A DNA stretch of 64,000 nucleotides, taken from assembly GCA_944392835.1 (NCBI GenBank), contig CALXYB010000005.1:55964-119963 (forward strand), in the 5' to 3' direction. This document shows, piece by piece, positions 8,801 through 16,368 of this stretch. The first letter of the stretch is position 1. Each line of letters opens with the position of its first letter. This DNA comes from an uncultured Alphaproteobacteria bacterium. GTDB lineage: Bacteria; Pseudomonadota; Alphaproteobacteria; RF32; CAG-239. A model generated the notes under the pieces. That model had not been told where the DNA came from. It did not search any database and worked only from the letters and a program-made list of their open reading frames with translations. The position numbers were made by a program, and so were the translations under genes.

Positions 8801-8969
8801 AATAATTATATGTCGGGATTAAAAAAATAAGTAAAACAGGAAACGAAAAAAATTTAATCGTAGCAAAATGTTACCAGAAAGTAGAAAATAAGGGGCTCCC
8901 GAATTAGAAAATACACGGCATGATTTAAATAGTTAGTGAGTAAAACAACTATTTATGAAAGGAAATGCT

Positions 8970-9098
8970 ATGTATCAAATTAAAGTCAATGGTATCTTGT
9001 TACCTACTATTTATTGGTCCTTATCCGAAGCAATGGATGCTTGTGCAGCTGAAAAAGCAAGAGGCTGTGCTGTTATGACTGAGATTGTTCATTTATAA
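8970..9098 (+). CDS. Very small hypothetical protein, 42 residues
   Basis: ATG at 8970 preceded by AAAGGA; the product begins MYQIKVNGILLPTIYWSLSE and ends MTEIVHL. It is the first of three closely packed genes: its TAA is followed by AAGGAG, the ribosome binding site of the next gene 12 bases on. The strand-then-helix pattern resembles small beta-hairpin/helix proteins seen on mobile elements, but the family is not recognised. Confidence 0.55.
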   Translation: MYQIKVNGILLPTIYWSLSEAMDACAAEKARGCAVMTEIVHL

Positions 9099-9109
9099 GG
9101 AGATTTGCT

Positions 9110-9379
9110 ATGTTGAAAGAATTTGAAAATTGGTTGTTAAATAATAATTACAGACCTACCACCGCTTTTGATTATCAAGGAAGAATTGAAAGATTATGTC
9201 GTACTGAAGGTTACACTTTGTCTCATTTGGTTGAAAATATTGCTTTGATTTTACCTGAATATGAAATTAACGGTAAAAAATCAAGTTATGGTAAAAGAAG
9301 TCATTCTTCAGTTAGACAAGCCTTGAGACGTTTTAAAATGTTTTTGATATCAAATAAACTCATCGAAAGTGTAAACTAA
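9110..9379 (+). CDS. Free-standing SAM-like core-binding domain protein, 89 residues
   Basis: Strong ribosome binding site (AAGGAG) before the ATG. The sequence looks like the N-terminal core-binding domain of tyrosine recombinases: it opens FENWLLNNNYRPTTAFDYQGR and ends with a helix SSVRQALRRFKMFLI. No catalytic domain follows, so by itself it cannot recombine DNA. It could bind DNA at the element ends or act as a regulator (inference). Its stop overlaps the start of the DUF3768 gene as TAATG, so the two are translationally coupled. Confidence 0.6.
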   Translation: MLKEFENWLLNNNYRPTTAFDYQGRIERLCRTEGYTLSHLVENIALILPEYEINGKKSSYGKRSHSSVRQALRRFKMFLISNKLIESVN

Positions 9380-9696
9380 TGACTGATATCAAAACATTAA
9401 ATGACCACTTTAGAAGGAGCTTTAGCGGTGGAAGAGTAATTCTTAGCCATGGTATTTGTTTTAAACCAACTAATGAAAAAGCTGAAATATTAAATCAAGT
9501 TAGATGTTTTAATAATTTCACCAAAGCAAACGATCCATATAACGAACACGATTTTGGCAGTTTTTATTATAAAGGAGAACAAATTTATTGGAAAATTGAT
9601 TATTATGATAAAAATTATCGATTTTATTCAGAAAATCCATGTAATCCAAATATAACAAACCGAGTTATGACGATTATGTTATCTCACGAATATTAA
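9379..9696 (+). CDS. DUF3768 domain protein
   Basis: 105 residues, essentially one domain. The family hallmarks are present: LNDHFRRSFSGGRVILSHGI near the start, NDPYNEHDFGSF in the middle, KIDYYD, and the C-terminal NPNITNRVMTIMLSHEY. DUF3768 proteins are small, of unknown function, and common on plasmids and integrated elements of alphaproteobacteria. That the gene is coupled to a core-binding-domain gene suggests a role in element maintenance, not host metabolism (inference). Confidence 0.8.
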   Translation: MTDIKTLNDHFRRSFSGGRVILSHGICFKPTNEKAEILNQVRCFNNFTKANDPYNEHDFGSFYYKGEQIYWKIDYYDKNYRFYSENPCNPNITNRVMTIMLSHEY

Positions 9697-9722
9697 AACA
9701 ATAAGGTTTGTAATATAAAACA

Positions 9723-10559
9723 TTAATCAGTATAAGGTTTAACTGATCCAGTCCCTAGAAGAAAATATTCATCTTCAGGAGATAGCTTTTCCCAACTATC
9801 TATATCTTGAAGTTGATTGTAATTATTATGAGGCACATATCTAGTTTCTGTAGATGTATAATTATATCTTTTAATTTGTGTTTGTGTATTTTGATAAGAT
9901 AGAATTGCCATAATTATATAAATACAAATTCCAAATATAAACAATATTTTTTCATATTTATATTTCACTCTATTTTTAGAATTTTTTGAACCAATAAAAG
10001 CAATGCAGAAAGTATATATGAATAGATAAAAACCACATAACGTTCCGATATTAGCAATTACTGAAATTTCTTCATCTTTTATTGCAAAGAGGGTAGCTAG
10101 AGGTGCTATTATAGATAGCACTAGATATTGGTATGCTGAATTTCCTGTATCATGTATTCGTTTGATTGCTAAAATACTAAATATAAATATACAAACTACA
10201 CTTAATATATAAATACCCAATAAGCATTTATACAATATCAATACTCCCATAATACATGAGGATAGCAATAATAGGATTAAAGAGTGTATAATAAAAACTT
10301 TTCTTGTTATGCAGCCTGCTAATTGAAAATAATTTGGTATTAGAATATTAGAAAAAGAGCTCTTAATGGCTTTTAGATAGTTTACTATTTTTTCTTTGCC
10401 CAATATCCATAACAGGCTTAATACTGTTATTAACGGAAATAACCAATATATAAAGGTCTCAATGTCAAATCCATCGTCGCAAGATACAAGTATGGCAAAC
10501 AAAACATAAAACACTGTTAGAACAACAGTTATCTTACTAAAAAGAGTAAAATGAAACAT
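9723..10559 (-). CDS. DUF805-like membrane protein
   Basis: 278 residues with about seven hydrophobic segments. The DUF805 signature is seen around residues 125-145 (AIKRIHDTGNSAYQYL), flanked by membrane helices. The first two helices (about 7-28 and 34-52) and the C-terminal polar tail of about 45 residues are extra to the usual DUF805 unit. A good ribosome binding site (AAGAGGTT) precedes the ATG. Inner-membrane location is expected and function is unknown. It lies convergent to the DUF3768 gene. Confidence 0.65.
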   Translation of the reverse strand: MFHFTLFSKITVVLTVFYVLFAILVSCDDGFDIETFIYWLFPLITVLSLLWILGKEKIVNYLKAIKSSFSNILIPNYFQLAGCITRKVFIIHSLILLLLSSCIMGVLILYKCLLGIYILSVVCIFIFSILAIKRIHDTGNSAYQYLVLSIIAPLATLFAIKDEEISVIANIGTLCGFYLFIYTFCIAFIGSKNSKNRVKYKYEKILFIFGICIYIIMAILSYQNTQTQIKRYNYTSTETRYVPHNNYNQLQDIDSWEKLSPEDEYFLLGTGSVKPYTD

Positions 10560-11145
10560 TGCAACCTCTTAATTTATACAATGATATTTAGTGTTAGACT
10601 ATATTTTAGTTATAATAAAATCAATATATTTTTGTATCCGTATAAAATATGATATTTTAACTTCTTAACATCAACGACAATAAGTTATTTTAAACATCTC
10701 ATTTTTTAACCCGTGGATACAATCGTTTTATTTTGTATAGGTTTTATTACTTTTATCAAATTCGGTTATCCACGGGTTGTTTATGAAGATATGTGATATG
10801 ATTTTACAAGATATTTATGAAATTTCAAATAATTAACCTAATTTTCAATCGGAATGAGGTTGTGTTTTTTATATCATGATAAAATGAAAAAAAATCATAT
10901 ATAAAATTTTCCGATTGTAATCTTTTTATTTAATATTTATCAAAAAATTCTTGTAATTAACATGGTTAATTTTGATAATATAGCTATCCACAATATAGGA
11001 AATATAATAACATTAAATATAACAATATCTAATATTAACTAAATCATATATGCATTTTCAATATTTACAATGTGTATAATTTAAAATAGTAAGGAAAGTA
11101 GGTATAATATTGTTATTATAAAGAAATTATACAAAAAGGTGTAAA
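10560..11145. other. Gene-free AT-rich region with DnaA-box-like inverted repeat
   Basis: 586 bases without a supported gene. It contains an inverted copy of the TTATTGTCGTTGATGT motif (10672-10687), a perfect 12-bp inverted repeat (10708-10719 and 10767-10778) carrying TTATCCACG, a palindrome-only copy of the element repeat (10839-10862), and one more TATCCACA at about 10985. The features fit a replication or transfer origin, together with the Rep-like remnant nearby, but none is proven. Confidence 0.45.
10708..10778. repeat. Perfect 12-bp inverted repeat, DnaA-box-like
   Basis: AACCCGTGGATA at 10708-10719 and TATCCACGGGTT at 10767-10778, 47 bases apart. The right arm with its preceding base reads TTATCCACG, one change from the DnaA box TTATCCACA. 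Confidence 0.7.
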
Positions 11146-11859
11146 ATGAAAGTCTACCGCAATAGTACTTATATATTTTTAGCTATGTCGATTGCTAGTT
11201 TATTGCTATCAGCATATTTTTCAACCAATGCTTCATGGAATTTTTATTGTAATATTTGCTTGGGAGTATTCGGAAGTTCTCTGATATCTCTTTTTTCTTC
11301 ATTGATTTTTTATTTTTATGAAAAAGAAAAAATTATAATATCTTTAGGAATAAAATGTGTTAGTTTATACGGTTTATTAAATCGCTTTATTAAAGATATT
11401 CCTGAGCAAAAAGATATTGTTGAAGGAAAAATTTCAATACTTGGATTGGTAAAGTATTACGACAACTACACTAAATCAATCAAAGAAAATTCTATAAGAA
11501 GTTATCTAGTAAATTATTCAGGACTTTTAAGCAGCTCTTTCTTTTGTAAAATACATTACAATGATGAAATTAAACTGATATCATCACTTTGGACAATGGA
11601 AGAAAATTTAATCAATAAATTTCCTGAGGCTATATATTTATTAGATAAAACACAGAATGAATACGAATTAGCAAAATTGGAACAAAATAAAAGTCAACAA
11701 AAGATTAAAGAATTTGAAATATTAGATATATTAAATCGCCTTAAAACTAATACTCCTTTACAGATTGAATTTATTGATCAAATGTTATGTAAATTGTTTA
11801 AGTATAAAAATTTTAATTCAACATGGGATGAACTGAAGTTGAAAATGAAAGCTAATTAA
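11146..11859 (+). CDS. Hypothetical protein with two N-terminal membrane segments
   Basis: 237 residues. Two hydrophobic segments (about 8-25 and 33-57) are followed by a cytoplasmic region of about 180 residues that is helical and charged, with a probable coiled coil at 165-190 (LAKLEQNKSQQKIKEFEIL). The ribosome binding site AAGGTG precedes the ATG. No family is recognised. Two membrane helices plus a soluble helical part is a layout also seen in membrane effectors of defence systems, but that is only analogy. Confidence 0.6.
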   Translation: MKVYRNSTYIFLAMSIASLLLSAYFSTNASWNFYCNICLGVFGSSLISLFSSLIFYFYEKEKIIISLGIKCVSLYGLLNRFIKDIPEQKDIVEGKISILGLVKYYDNYTKSIKENSIRSYLVNYSGLLSSSFFCKIHYNDEIKLISSLWTMEENLINKFPEAIYLLDKTQNEYELAKLEQNKSQQKIKEFEILDILNRLKTNTPLQIEFIDQMLCKLFKYKNFNSTWDELKLKMKAN

Positions 11860-12034
11860 TAAAAAGATTTGTAATGTATAAACATAATAATACCTATTTA
11901 CAATGTGTTATAACTATTCAAAGAATCTGATTTAAATGTATTGTCGTGTATTTTGGGATTTGTAAACGGTAAAACTTCCATTATGATGTTTTTTAGGATT
12001 TAACTTCCTGCTGTATATAACAAGAAGTTACTTT

Positions 12035-12738
12035 TTATTTATAGATATTAAATAAGTCTTCAGAAAAAATAATACTTTTACTATTAAATTTTTTATTCCA
12101 ATGTATTTTAATTTCTTTAGTACAATATGAAACAACTTCCAATAAATTATTTTGTATCTGTTTTAATTCAAGACTATAAGAAGGTAATTTTTCTCTTATG
12201 TTTGCTTTTAGAATAGCATTTTGTAACTCTTCTTCTGTAAAGTTTCTTTGATTAAATAATATATGAAAATGCCAATTACTACTCGTTCCATTCTCTGCAA
12301 TAGCTATAAAACGCAAGTGATGTCTATTCCAATTATTCATTAAACTCTTTTCAAATGCTTTCATAATGTTTCTTAAATGATTAATGGAAATATATAAATC
12401 CTTAGTTTTTTGATTATCTGGTAGTTGTACAGTTAAAAAATGTGTTGGATTATATTCTTGAGCAATCCATTCATTAAGTATTTTTCTTATAATATTTGGA
12501 GTTAAATGTTTTTTATCAGAATATATTGATTTTACATAAGAGTCTATTTTTTGACCGTAGGATTCAGTATTTTTATTTGGTTTAGGTTGATCAAAAATTC
12601 ATCATTTATAAGTCCAGTAACTGTTTTACATATCTCTATGTTTGTGTTTTCTTGTCTATGTGAATTATATAAACTTGTGAGGATATAATACATTCTTTTG
12701 ATAATTTTTATAAGTGTTTGTATTGTGTTTTTATTCAT
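12035..12738 (-). pseudogene. HUH-type replication initiator (Rep), frameshifted
   Basis: The frame ending at 12035 is open back to a TGA at 12599-12601 but has no good start. It carries rolling-circle Rep motifs in order: motif I HFLTVQLP, motif II NWHFHILFN (the HUH metal site) and motif III VVSYCTKEIK (catalytic Tyr and Lys). The ATG at 12362 would cut off motif I. An overlapping frame (12738 to 12544, start MNKNTIQTLIKIIKRMYYIL) could supply the N-terminus if one base were gained or lost in the GAATTTTTGATC stretch near 12590-12600. The gene is either broken by a one-base indel or expressed by frameshifting. The restored product would be about 235 residues. Confidence 0.6.
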
Positions 12739-13047
12739 TTTTATTATCCAATTAGTATTTATTTTTTAATTAAGTTATTATTTTTGTTTGTTTTAATTCA
12801 TTTATTTATAATTTATTTTAAGTATATTTCTGACAAAGGACGCATTTTAAGCTTCCTCGTATCCCGACTGCTAAAACAGTTAAACTAGATTATGATGGAT
12901 CTTAGTTATTCGGTTAATGATACATCTATATAGAATTGTTTTTTTCACAAAATCTAATGATGAAATTTCTTAAAGATAAAAATTTTTTGGTTTTACATTT
13001 TTATTTTTTATGACATATATGTATAAAATCACATAAAAATAATGACT

Positions 13048-13107
13048 TAACCTAATTCTCGTTTGGAATGAGGTTACAAAAAAGTTATTGTCGTTAACGT
13101 CACGAAC
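13048..13107 (+). repeat. Dispersed element repeat, copy 2
   Basis: Near match to 8513-8569: AACCT..TTC..GGAA..AGGTT palindrome followed by AGTTATTGTCGTTAACGTCA. Confidence 0.6.
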
Positions 13108-13249
13108 TTTTAACATCTGAATGTCAAAGGTTAAAATCAACTAAGTGTCATTAATGTCAGTTAGTCAACTTTTGTAAAAATTTGCAGAAGTTAAAATATT
13201 ACTGAAAAAGACACTCCTAAAAATTTACTACGCGTAAGGGATTTTTTAC

Positions 13250-13380
13250 CCGCCTATATACGGCTTTGCCTAAAATATAGAATATACCGGCATGGGATAC
13301 GGTATATATTCCGCCATATAGCTACTCCCATAATGGGTACGGCTACCGCGATATTCCGGTATGGATATGGCTGCCCGATA
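13250..13380. repeat. Cluster of three stem-loops upstream of the ATPase gene
   Basis: Perfect 8-bp stem ATATACCG (13282-13289)/CGGTATAT (13300-13307); a dyad centred on CCCATAATGGG (13327-13337) extended by TAGC/GGCTA; and TACCG (13344-13348)/CGGTA (13357-13361). The block is clearly GC-richer than its surroundings. It could be a structured RNA, a transfer origin or an inserted palindromic element. Confidence 0.5.
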
Positions 13381-13569
13381 TTAAAATAGAGAGACAAAGA
13401 CATAAATCTTCATCTCTCATTCATTTAATACTATATGATTATCAAATCTACATTATAAAACATTCTACAAATTGAAACAAAAAGCAAAAAAAGATACAAA
13501 ATGTTCCTATTTTTATTTTTTCTATTGAAAATATAAAAAAATATTTTATATTATACAAAGGAGATTACT

Positions 13570-14982
13570 ATGAGAGATGCAAAAGTTCGTATAAAAAACA
13601 TAAAATTACAAAATTTTAAAAATGTTGGTTGCGGAGAAATAGAAATATCTAATTTCTCCAATGAACAAACTTGTTCTGCTGATATTGTTGGAATATATGG
13701 ACAAAATGGCTCTGGTAAAACGGCTATAATAGATGCCCTACATTATATTCAAGTACTATTATCCGGACAATCTTTAGACCAGGATTTTATTAATTATATA
13801 TCTTGTGACCAACAGGTTGCTAAAATTGAAATTTTATTTTCCGTAAAATATTCTGATATTATGTATGATGCCGTTTATCAAATTACTTTTGAAAAGAATC
13901 AAGATAATGACTACTGGATTCAGAATGAAACAATTACTTCATCTACAGTAAAATCTGGTAAAAAATCAACAAAACGCTTGATAGAATATAAAAAACAAAA
14001 CGAAACATTTTTACCAAAGATTAGATACGATGAGTTTGTTTCTAAAGATAAGGATATTGCAATAGATTTAATAGTAGCCAAAAAGATGGCAGAAAAAAAC
14101 AAATGTTCATATATCTTTGGTTTAGACAGCCACAAAATATATCAAAGGGTTATGGAAAAAAATAAAGATGTTTTAGATATTGATGATGAACTTAATGATT
14201 TATTCAAAATCATATATGCACTACATTATTATTCCTCTATGAATTTATTTGTGTTAAGAAATTCTCATTCAGCTGTCATTGGAGCTGATTTCTTATTGCC
14301 TGTTGCTTTCAAAATGAACGATAATGAAAAAATTGCAAAGGGTGATTTGGTAATTACTTTTAGGGAACCCAATTTGCTAGACAATGAAAAATTTGATATA
14401 TTAAAACATATTATAGATCAAGAAAATATTGTTATTAAACAAATTATTCCAGGATTGGAGTTAAATATTAAGGATTACGGCGAACAAATACTAGAAAATG
14501 GAAAAGAAGGAAGAAAAATTGATTTATTGTCTACCCGTAATGGTATATCAATTCCAATTCGATATGAATCTGAAGGAATTATTAAAATTATATCCATTTT
14601 AAATGCATTAATTAGTGCATATAATTCTTCTGACGTTTGTTTGGCTATCGACGAATTGGATGCGGGGATTTACGAATATTTGTTGGGAGAGTTACTTGGA
14701 ATATTTAGCGATGGAGCAAAAGGACAATTAATCTTTACATCTCATAATTTACGGCCTCTTGAGGTTTTAAAAAACAACAATGTTATTTTTTCAACCACAA
14801 ACCCTCAAAACAGATATATAAAACTTTCTAAGATAAAAAAGAATAATAATTTGCGAGATGTTTATTTGAGAGCTATTTCGTTAGATGGACAAGATGAGAT
14901 ATTGTATGAAAAAACAGACAACATAAAAATAACTAGAGCATTTAGAAATGCTGCAAAGGTTGTTATAAATGACCAAAAGTAA
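13570..14982 (+). CDS. AAA15/OLD-type ATPase of a two-gene putative defence module
   Basis: 470 residues, ATG preceded by AAAGGAG. ABC/SMC-like ATPase core: Walker A GQNGSGKT at 44-51, a degenerate signature YESEGIIKI at 332-340, Walker B CLAIDELDAG at 357-366 (Asp361, Glu362) and the H-loop SH at 391-392. The ~230-residue insertion between the halves is typical of the AAA15 family found in AbiLi/RloA, PARIS AriA and OLD-type proteins. The stop overlaps the start of the TOPRIM gene by 14 bases, so the products are probably made together. In characterised relatives such an ATPase senses phage and controls a nuclease. The exact system cannot be named from sequence alone. Confidence 0.85.
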   Translation: MRDAKVRIKNIKLQNFKNVGCGEIEISNFSNEQTCSADIVGIYGQNGSGKTAIIDALHYIQVLLSGQSLDQDFINYISCDQQVAKIEILFSVKYSDIMYDAVYQITFEKNQDNDYWIQNETITSSTVKSGKKSTKRLIEYKKQNETFLPKIRYDEFVSKDKDIAIDLIVAKKMAEKNKCSYIFGLDSHKIYQRVMEKNKDVLDIDDELNDLFKIIYALHYYSSMNLFVLRNSHSAVIGADFLLPVAFKMNDNEKIAKGDLVITFREPNLLDNEKFDILKHIIDQENIVIKQIIPGLELNIKDYGEQILENGKEGRKIDLLSTRNGISIPIRYESEGIIKIISILNALISAYNSSDVCLAIDELDAGIYEYLLGELLGIFSDGAKGQLIFTSHNLRPLEVLKNNNVIFSTTNPQNRYIKLSKIKKNNNLRDVYLRAISLDGQDEILYEKTDNIKITRAFRNAAKVVINDQK

Positions 14983-15649
14983 AAATGTTATTTTAGTTAT
15001 TGTTGAAGGAACTAGTGATGAAATTTCATTAGGTTCATTATCTCAATATTTTGATGACAACATGGTAAAATTCCACATTTGTCATGGAGATATAACATCA
15101 GATAAAAAGGTAAATCCAAGAAATATTATTACACATATAAATGATATTTGTAATAGAACTATAGATAAATATCGCTATAAAATTAAAGATATCAAAAAAA
15201 TCATCCATATTGTGGACACAGATGGAGTATTTATTGAAAATCAATCTATTTTAGAGGATCCCAACGTTGCTAATTTTTATTATTCAGAAAACAACATAAC
15301 ATATAAGTGTCAACAAGAGGCTATTGACAGAAATTTACGTAAAAGACAAAACTTGCAGAAGTTGATTTTGACGCACAGCATCAGAAATATACCATATATG
15401 ATATATTTTATGTCATGCAACCTAGACCATGTATTATGGGGGTGTCAAAACTTAACAGAGGAGCAAAAAGAAGATAAATCAAATGAATTCGCAGATTTAT
15501 GTGATGAAACGTCTGGTTATTTATTGCAACAAATAAAAAAATATGAGGTATCTGGAGATTATAAATCCTCATGGGAATTCATACAACAAAATGGTAATTC
15601 GTTAAAGAGATATACAAATTTTCCCTTGTTTTTTCAGGACAAAGAGTAA
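14969..15649 (+). CDS. TOPRIM-like (RloB/AbiLii-type) partner protein
   Basis: 226 residues. A TOPRIM-like metal site is visible: ILVIVEGTSDE with Glu13, and IIHIVDTDG with Asp83 and Asp85. The rest (YFMSCNLDHVLWG, EFADLC, SWEFIQQNGNSLKRYTNFP) looks like a conserved family body but is not named here. TOPRIM partners of AAA15 ATPases, as in AbiL, PARIS and Gabija, act as nucleases or toxins. The 14-base overlap with the ATPase gene supports a complex. The pair sits at the right end of the element as its only clear cargo module, followed by a terminator. Confidence 0.8.
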   Translation: MTKSKNVILVIVEGTSDEISLGSLSQYFDDNMVKFHICHGDITSDKKVNPRNIITHINDICNRTIDKYRYKIKDIKKIIHIVDTDGVFIENQSILEDPNVANFYYSENNITYKCQQEAIDRNLRKRQNLQKLILTHSIRNIPYMIYFMSCNLDHVLWGCQNLTEEQKEDKSNEFADLCDETSGYLLQQIKKYEVSGDYKSSWEFIQQNGNSLKRYTNFPLFFQDKE

Positions 15650-15656
15650 AACGGCT

Positions 15657-15776
15657 CAATTTTCTTACTCAAAAGCTTAAAATCATCATAAAAATTAGTC
15701 CGATAATTGCATAGTATCTCGCACCATTAAAAAAGCCTCCCTTTGTGGAGGTTTTTTTAATGGTTATGTTGCAGAG
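15657..15776. repeat. ~115-bp direct repeat, copy inside the element
   Basis: Matches 16796-16912 at roughly 80-85 percent by eye, including TTAGTCCGATAA, GCACCATTAAAAAA and the terminator hairpin. The TTAGTCCGATAA core also lies in the recombinase leader at about 8406-8417. Confidence 0.75.
15729..15758 (+). terminator. Terminator after the ATPase/TOPRIM pair
   Basis: CCTCC/GGAGG stem extended by A and T arms, six-base loop and seven T; 80 bases after the TOPRIM stop. Probably works in both directions. Confidence 0.75.
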
Positions 15777-15777
15777 G

Positions 15778-15892
15778 CGGACTTGCGGGGGCATAAGCAA
15801 GTCCGGCGACAGAGCCAAGCGAAGTTTGGCGAAGGAGAGCGAGCGAAGCGAGAACCTTTTGGTTTGCGCAGTGGCTTTGCCGCGCACACAAG
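15778..15892. repeat. GC-rich hairpin array directly inside attR
   Basis: Three or four neighbouring dyads: CGGACTTGC (15778-15786)/GCAAGTCCG (15797-15805), GCCAA/TTGGC, and GGC/GCC within a GCGC-bounded stretch. Much richer in G and C than the rest of the element. Its position next to the att core suggests an attachment-site arm or remnant of an earlier junction. Confidence 0.5.
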
Positions 15893-15911
15893 CTTGCCAG
15901 CGGCACCATTT
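15893..15911 (+). repeat. attR: 19-bp direct repeat
   Basis: Identical to 6842-6860; a second copy of the tRNA-Thr 3' end without the rest of the tRNA. Confidence 0.85.
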
Positions 15912-15919
15912 TTGATAAT

Positions 15920-15942
15920 GCACCGTTATAGGTGCTTTTTTT
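15920..15942 (+). terminator. Original terminator of tRNA-Thr, displaced by the element
   Basis: GCACC/GGTGC stem with loop GTTATA and seven T, nine bases beyond attR. No gene ends here other than the duplicated tRNA end, so it most likely ended the tRNA transcript before integration. Confidence 0.7.
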
Positions 15943-15989
15943 GTATGTTTTCCATGGCTTTCAGAGAGTCCGATTTGCACGGTTTTTAA

Positions 15990-16368
15990 TTTGATAGTTT
16001 TGAGATAATTATCGGATTTTGTATTCTATTTAGATATATGTACCTTTCTTTATAGGTTTTACTGAAGATTGTAGTTTTAATGCCTTTTCTCGAGTTTATA
16101 ATGTATTGAAACGAGATGTAAAATATGCTATAATTATTTTTGTAAAGATATTAGTATGCATTAACAAAAAAAAACTTTAAGGTGTTTTTTTTAATTACTT
16201 TGAGTTGCTGGAGTAAATTTGTTTGCGTTATTTTGATGAGAATGTGCCAACATTCGCTGAATCGATAGATTTGGTTTTAATTCCAAGATATGTAAGCTTA
16301 TTTATTTCAGAGAAACAACAAAAAGTTAATTGGATTCATCTTATGTTTTTTTATAAAAAATTATAATT
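15990..16368. other. Gene-free stretch right of the element
   Basis: 379 AT-rich bases. Only a weak A-run/T-run hairpin near 16165-16195 and an inverted TTATCGGATT (about 16010) related to the TCCGATAA motif are seen; nothing else can be supported. Confidence 0.4.

Larger units (their letters stand above)
12739..13569. other. Gene-free region with element repeat and stem-loop cluster
   Basis: 831 bases with no supported gene. It contains the second full copy of the element repeat (13048-13107), a rearranged match to the tail of the 61-residue gene (around 13140-13195), and a GC-richer block of three neighbouring hairpins (13250-13380). The last ~130 bases must hold the promoter of the ATPase/TOPRIM pair and end in a strong ribosome binding site. 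Confidence 0.5.
6842..15911. mobile_element. Integrative element inserted in tRNA-Thr, about 9.05 kb
   Basis: The boundaries are a perfect 19-bp direct repeat, CTTGCCAGCGGCACCATTT, at 6842-6860 and 15893-15911. A large serine recombinase lies right at the left end. Just outside the right repeat is a hairpin terminator that fits the 3' flank of the original tRNA gene, so removing one repeat plus the insert rebuilds tRNA plus terminator. The insert is more AT-rich than the flanks and rich in small genes. Cargo: recombinase, five small or membrane genes of unknown role, DUF3768, a broken HUH Rep, and an ATPase/TOPRIM pair. No conjugation genes are seen, so it is at most mobilisable. Confidence 0.85.

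Noticed and set aside
9110..9379. Truncated tyrosine integrase
   Set aside because: No catalytic-domain remnants (R..HxxR..Y) follow in any frame; the gene is intact, coupled and ends cleanly, so it is called a free-standing domain.
13048..13380. CRISPR array
   Set aside because: Repeats and hairpins here differ in sequence and spacing, and no cas gene is present.
13570..15649. Naming the ATPase/TOPRIM pair PARIS or Gabija
   Set aside because: The ATPase lacks the helicase partner gene of Gabija (GajB), and the TOPRIM protein is shorter than AriB without a recognisable DUF4435. Only the general class is supported.
15669..15980. Open frame on the minus strand across attR
   Set aside because: It reads through the att core, the terminator and low-complexity GC-rich DNA. 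Its WCRWQ segment is antisense tRNA. It is of interest only as the possible extension of the recombinase in the circular form.
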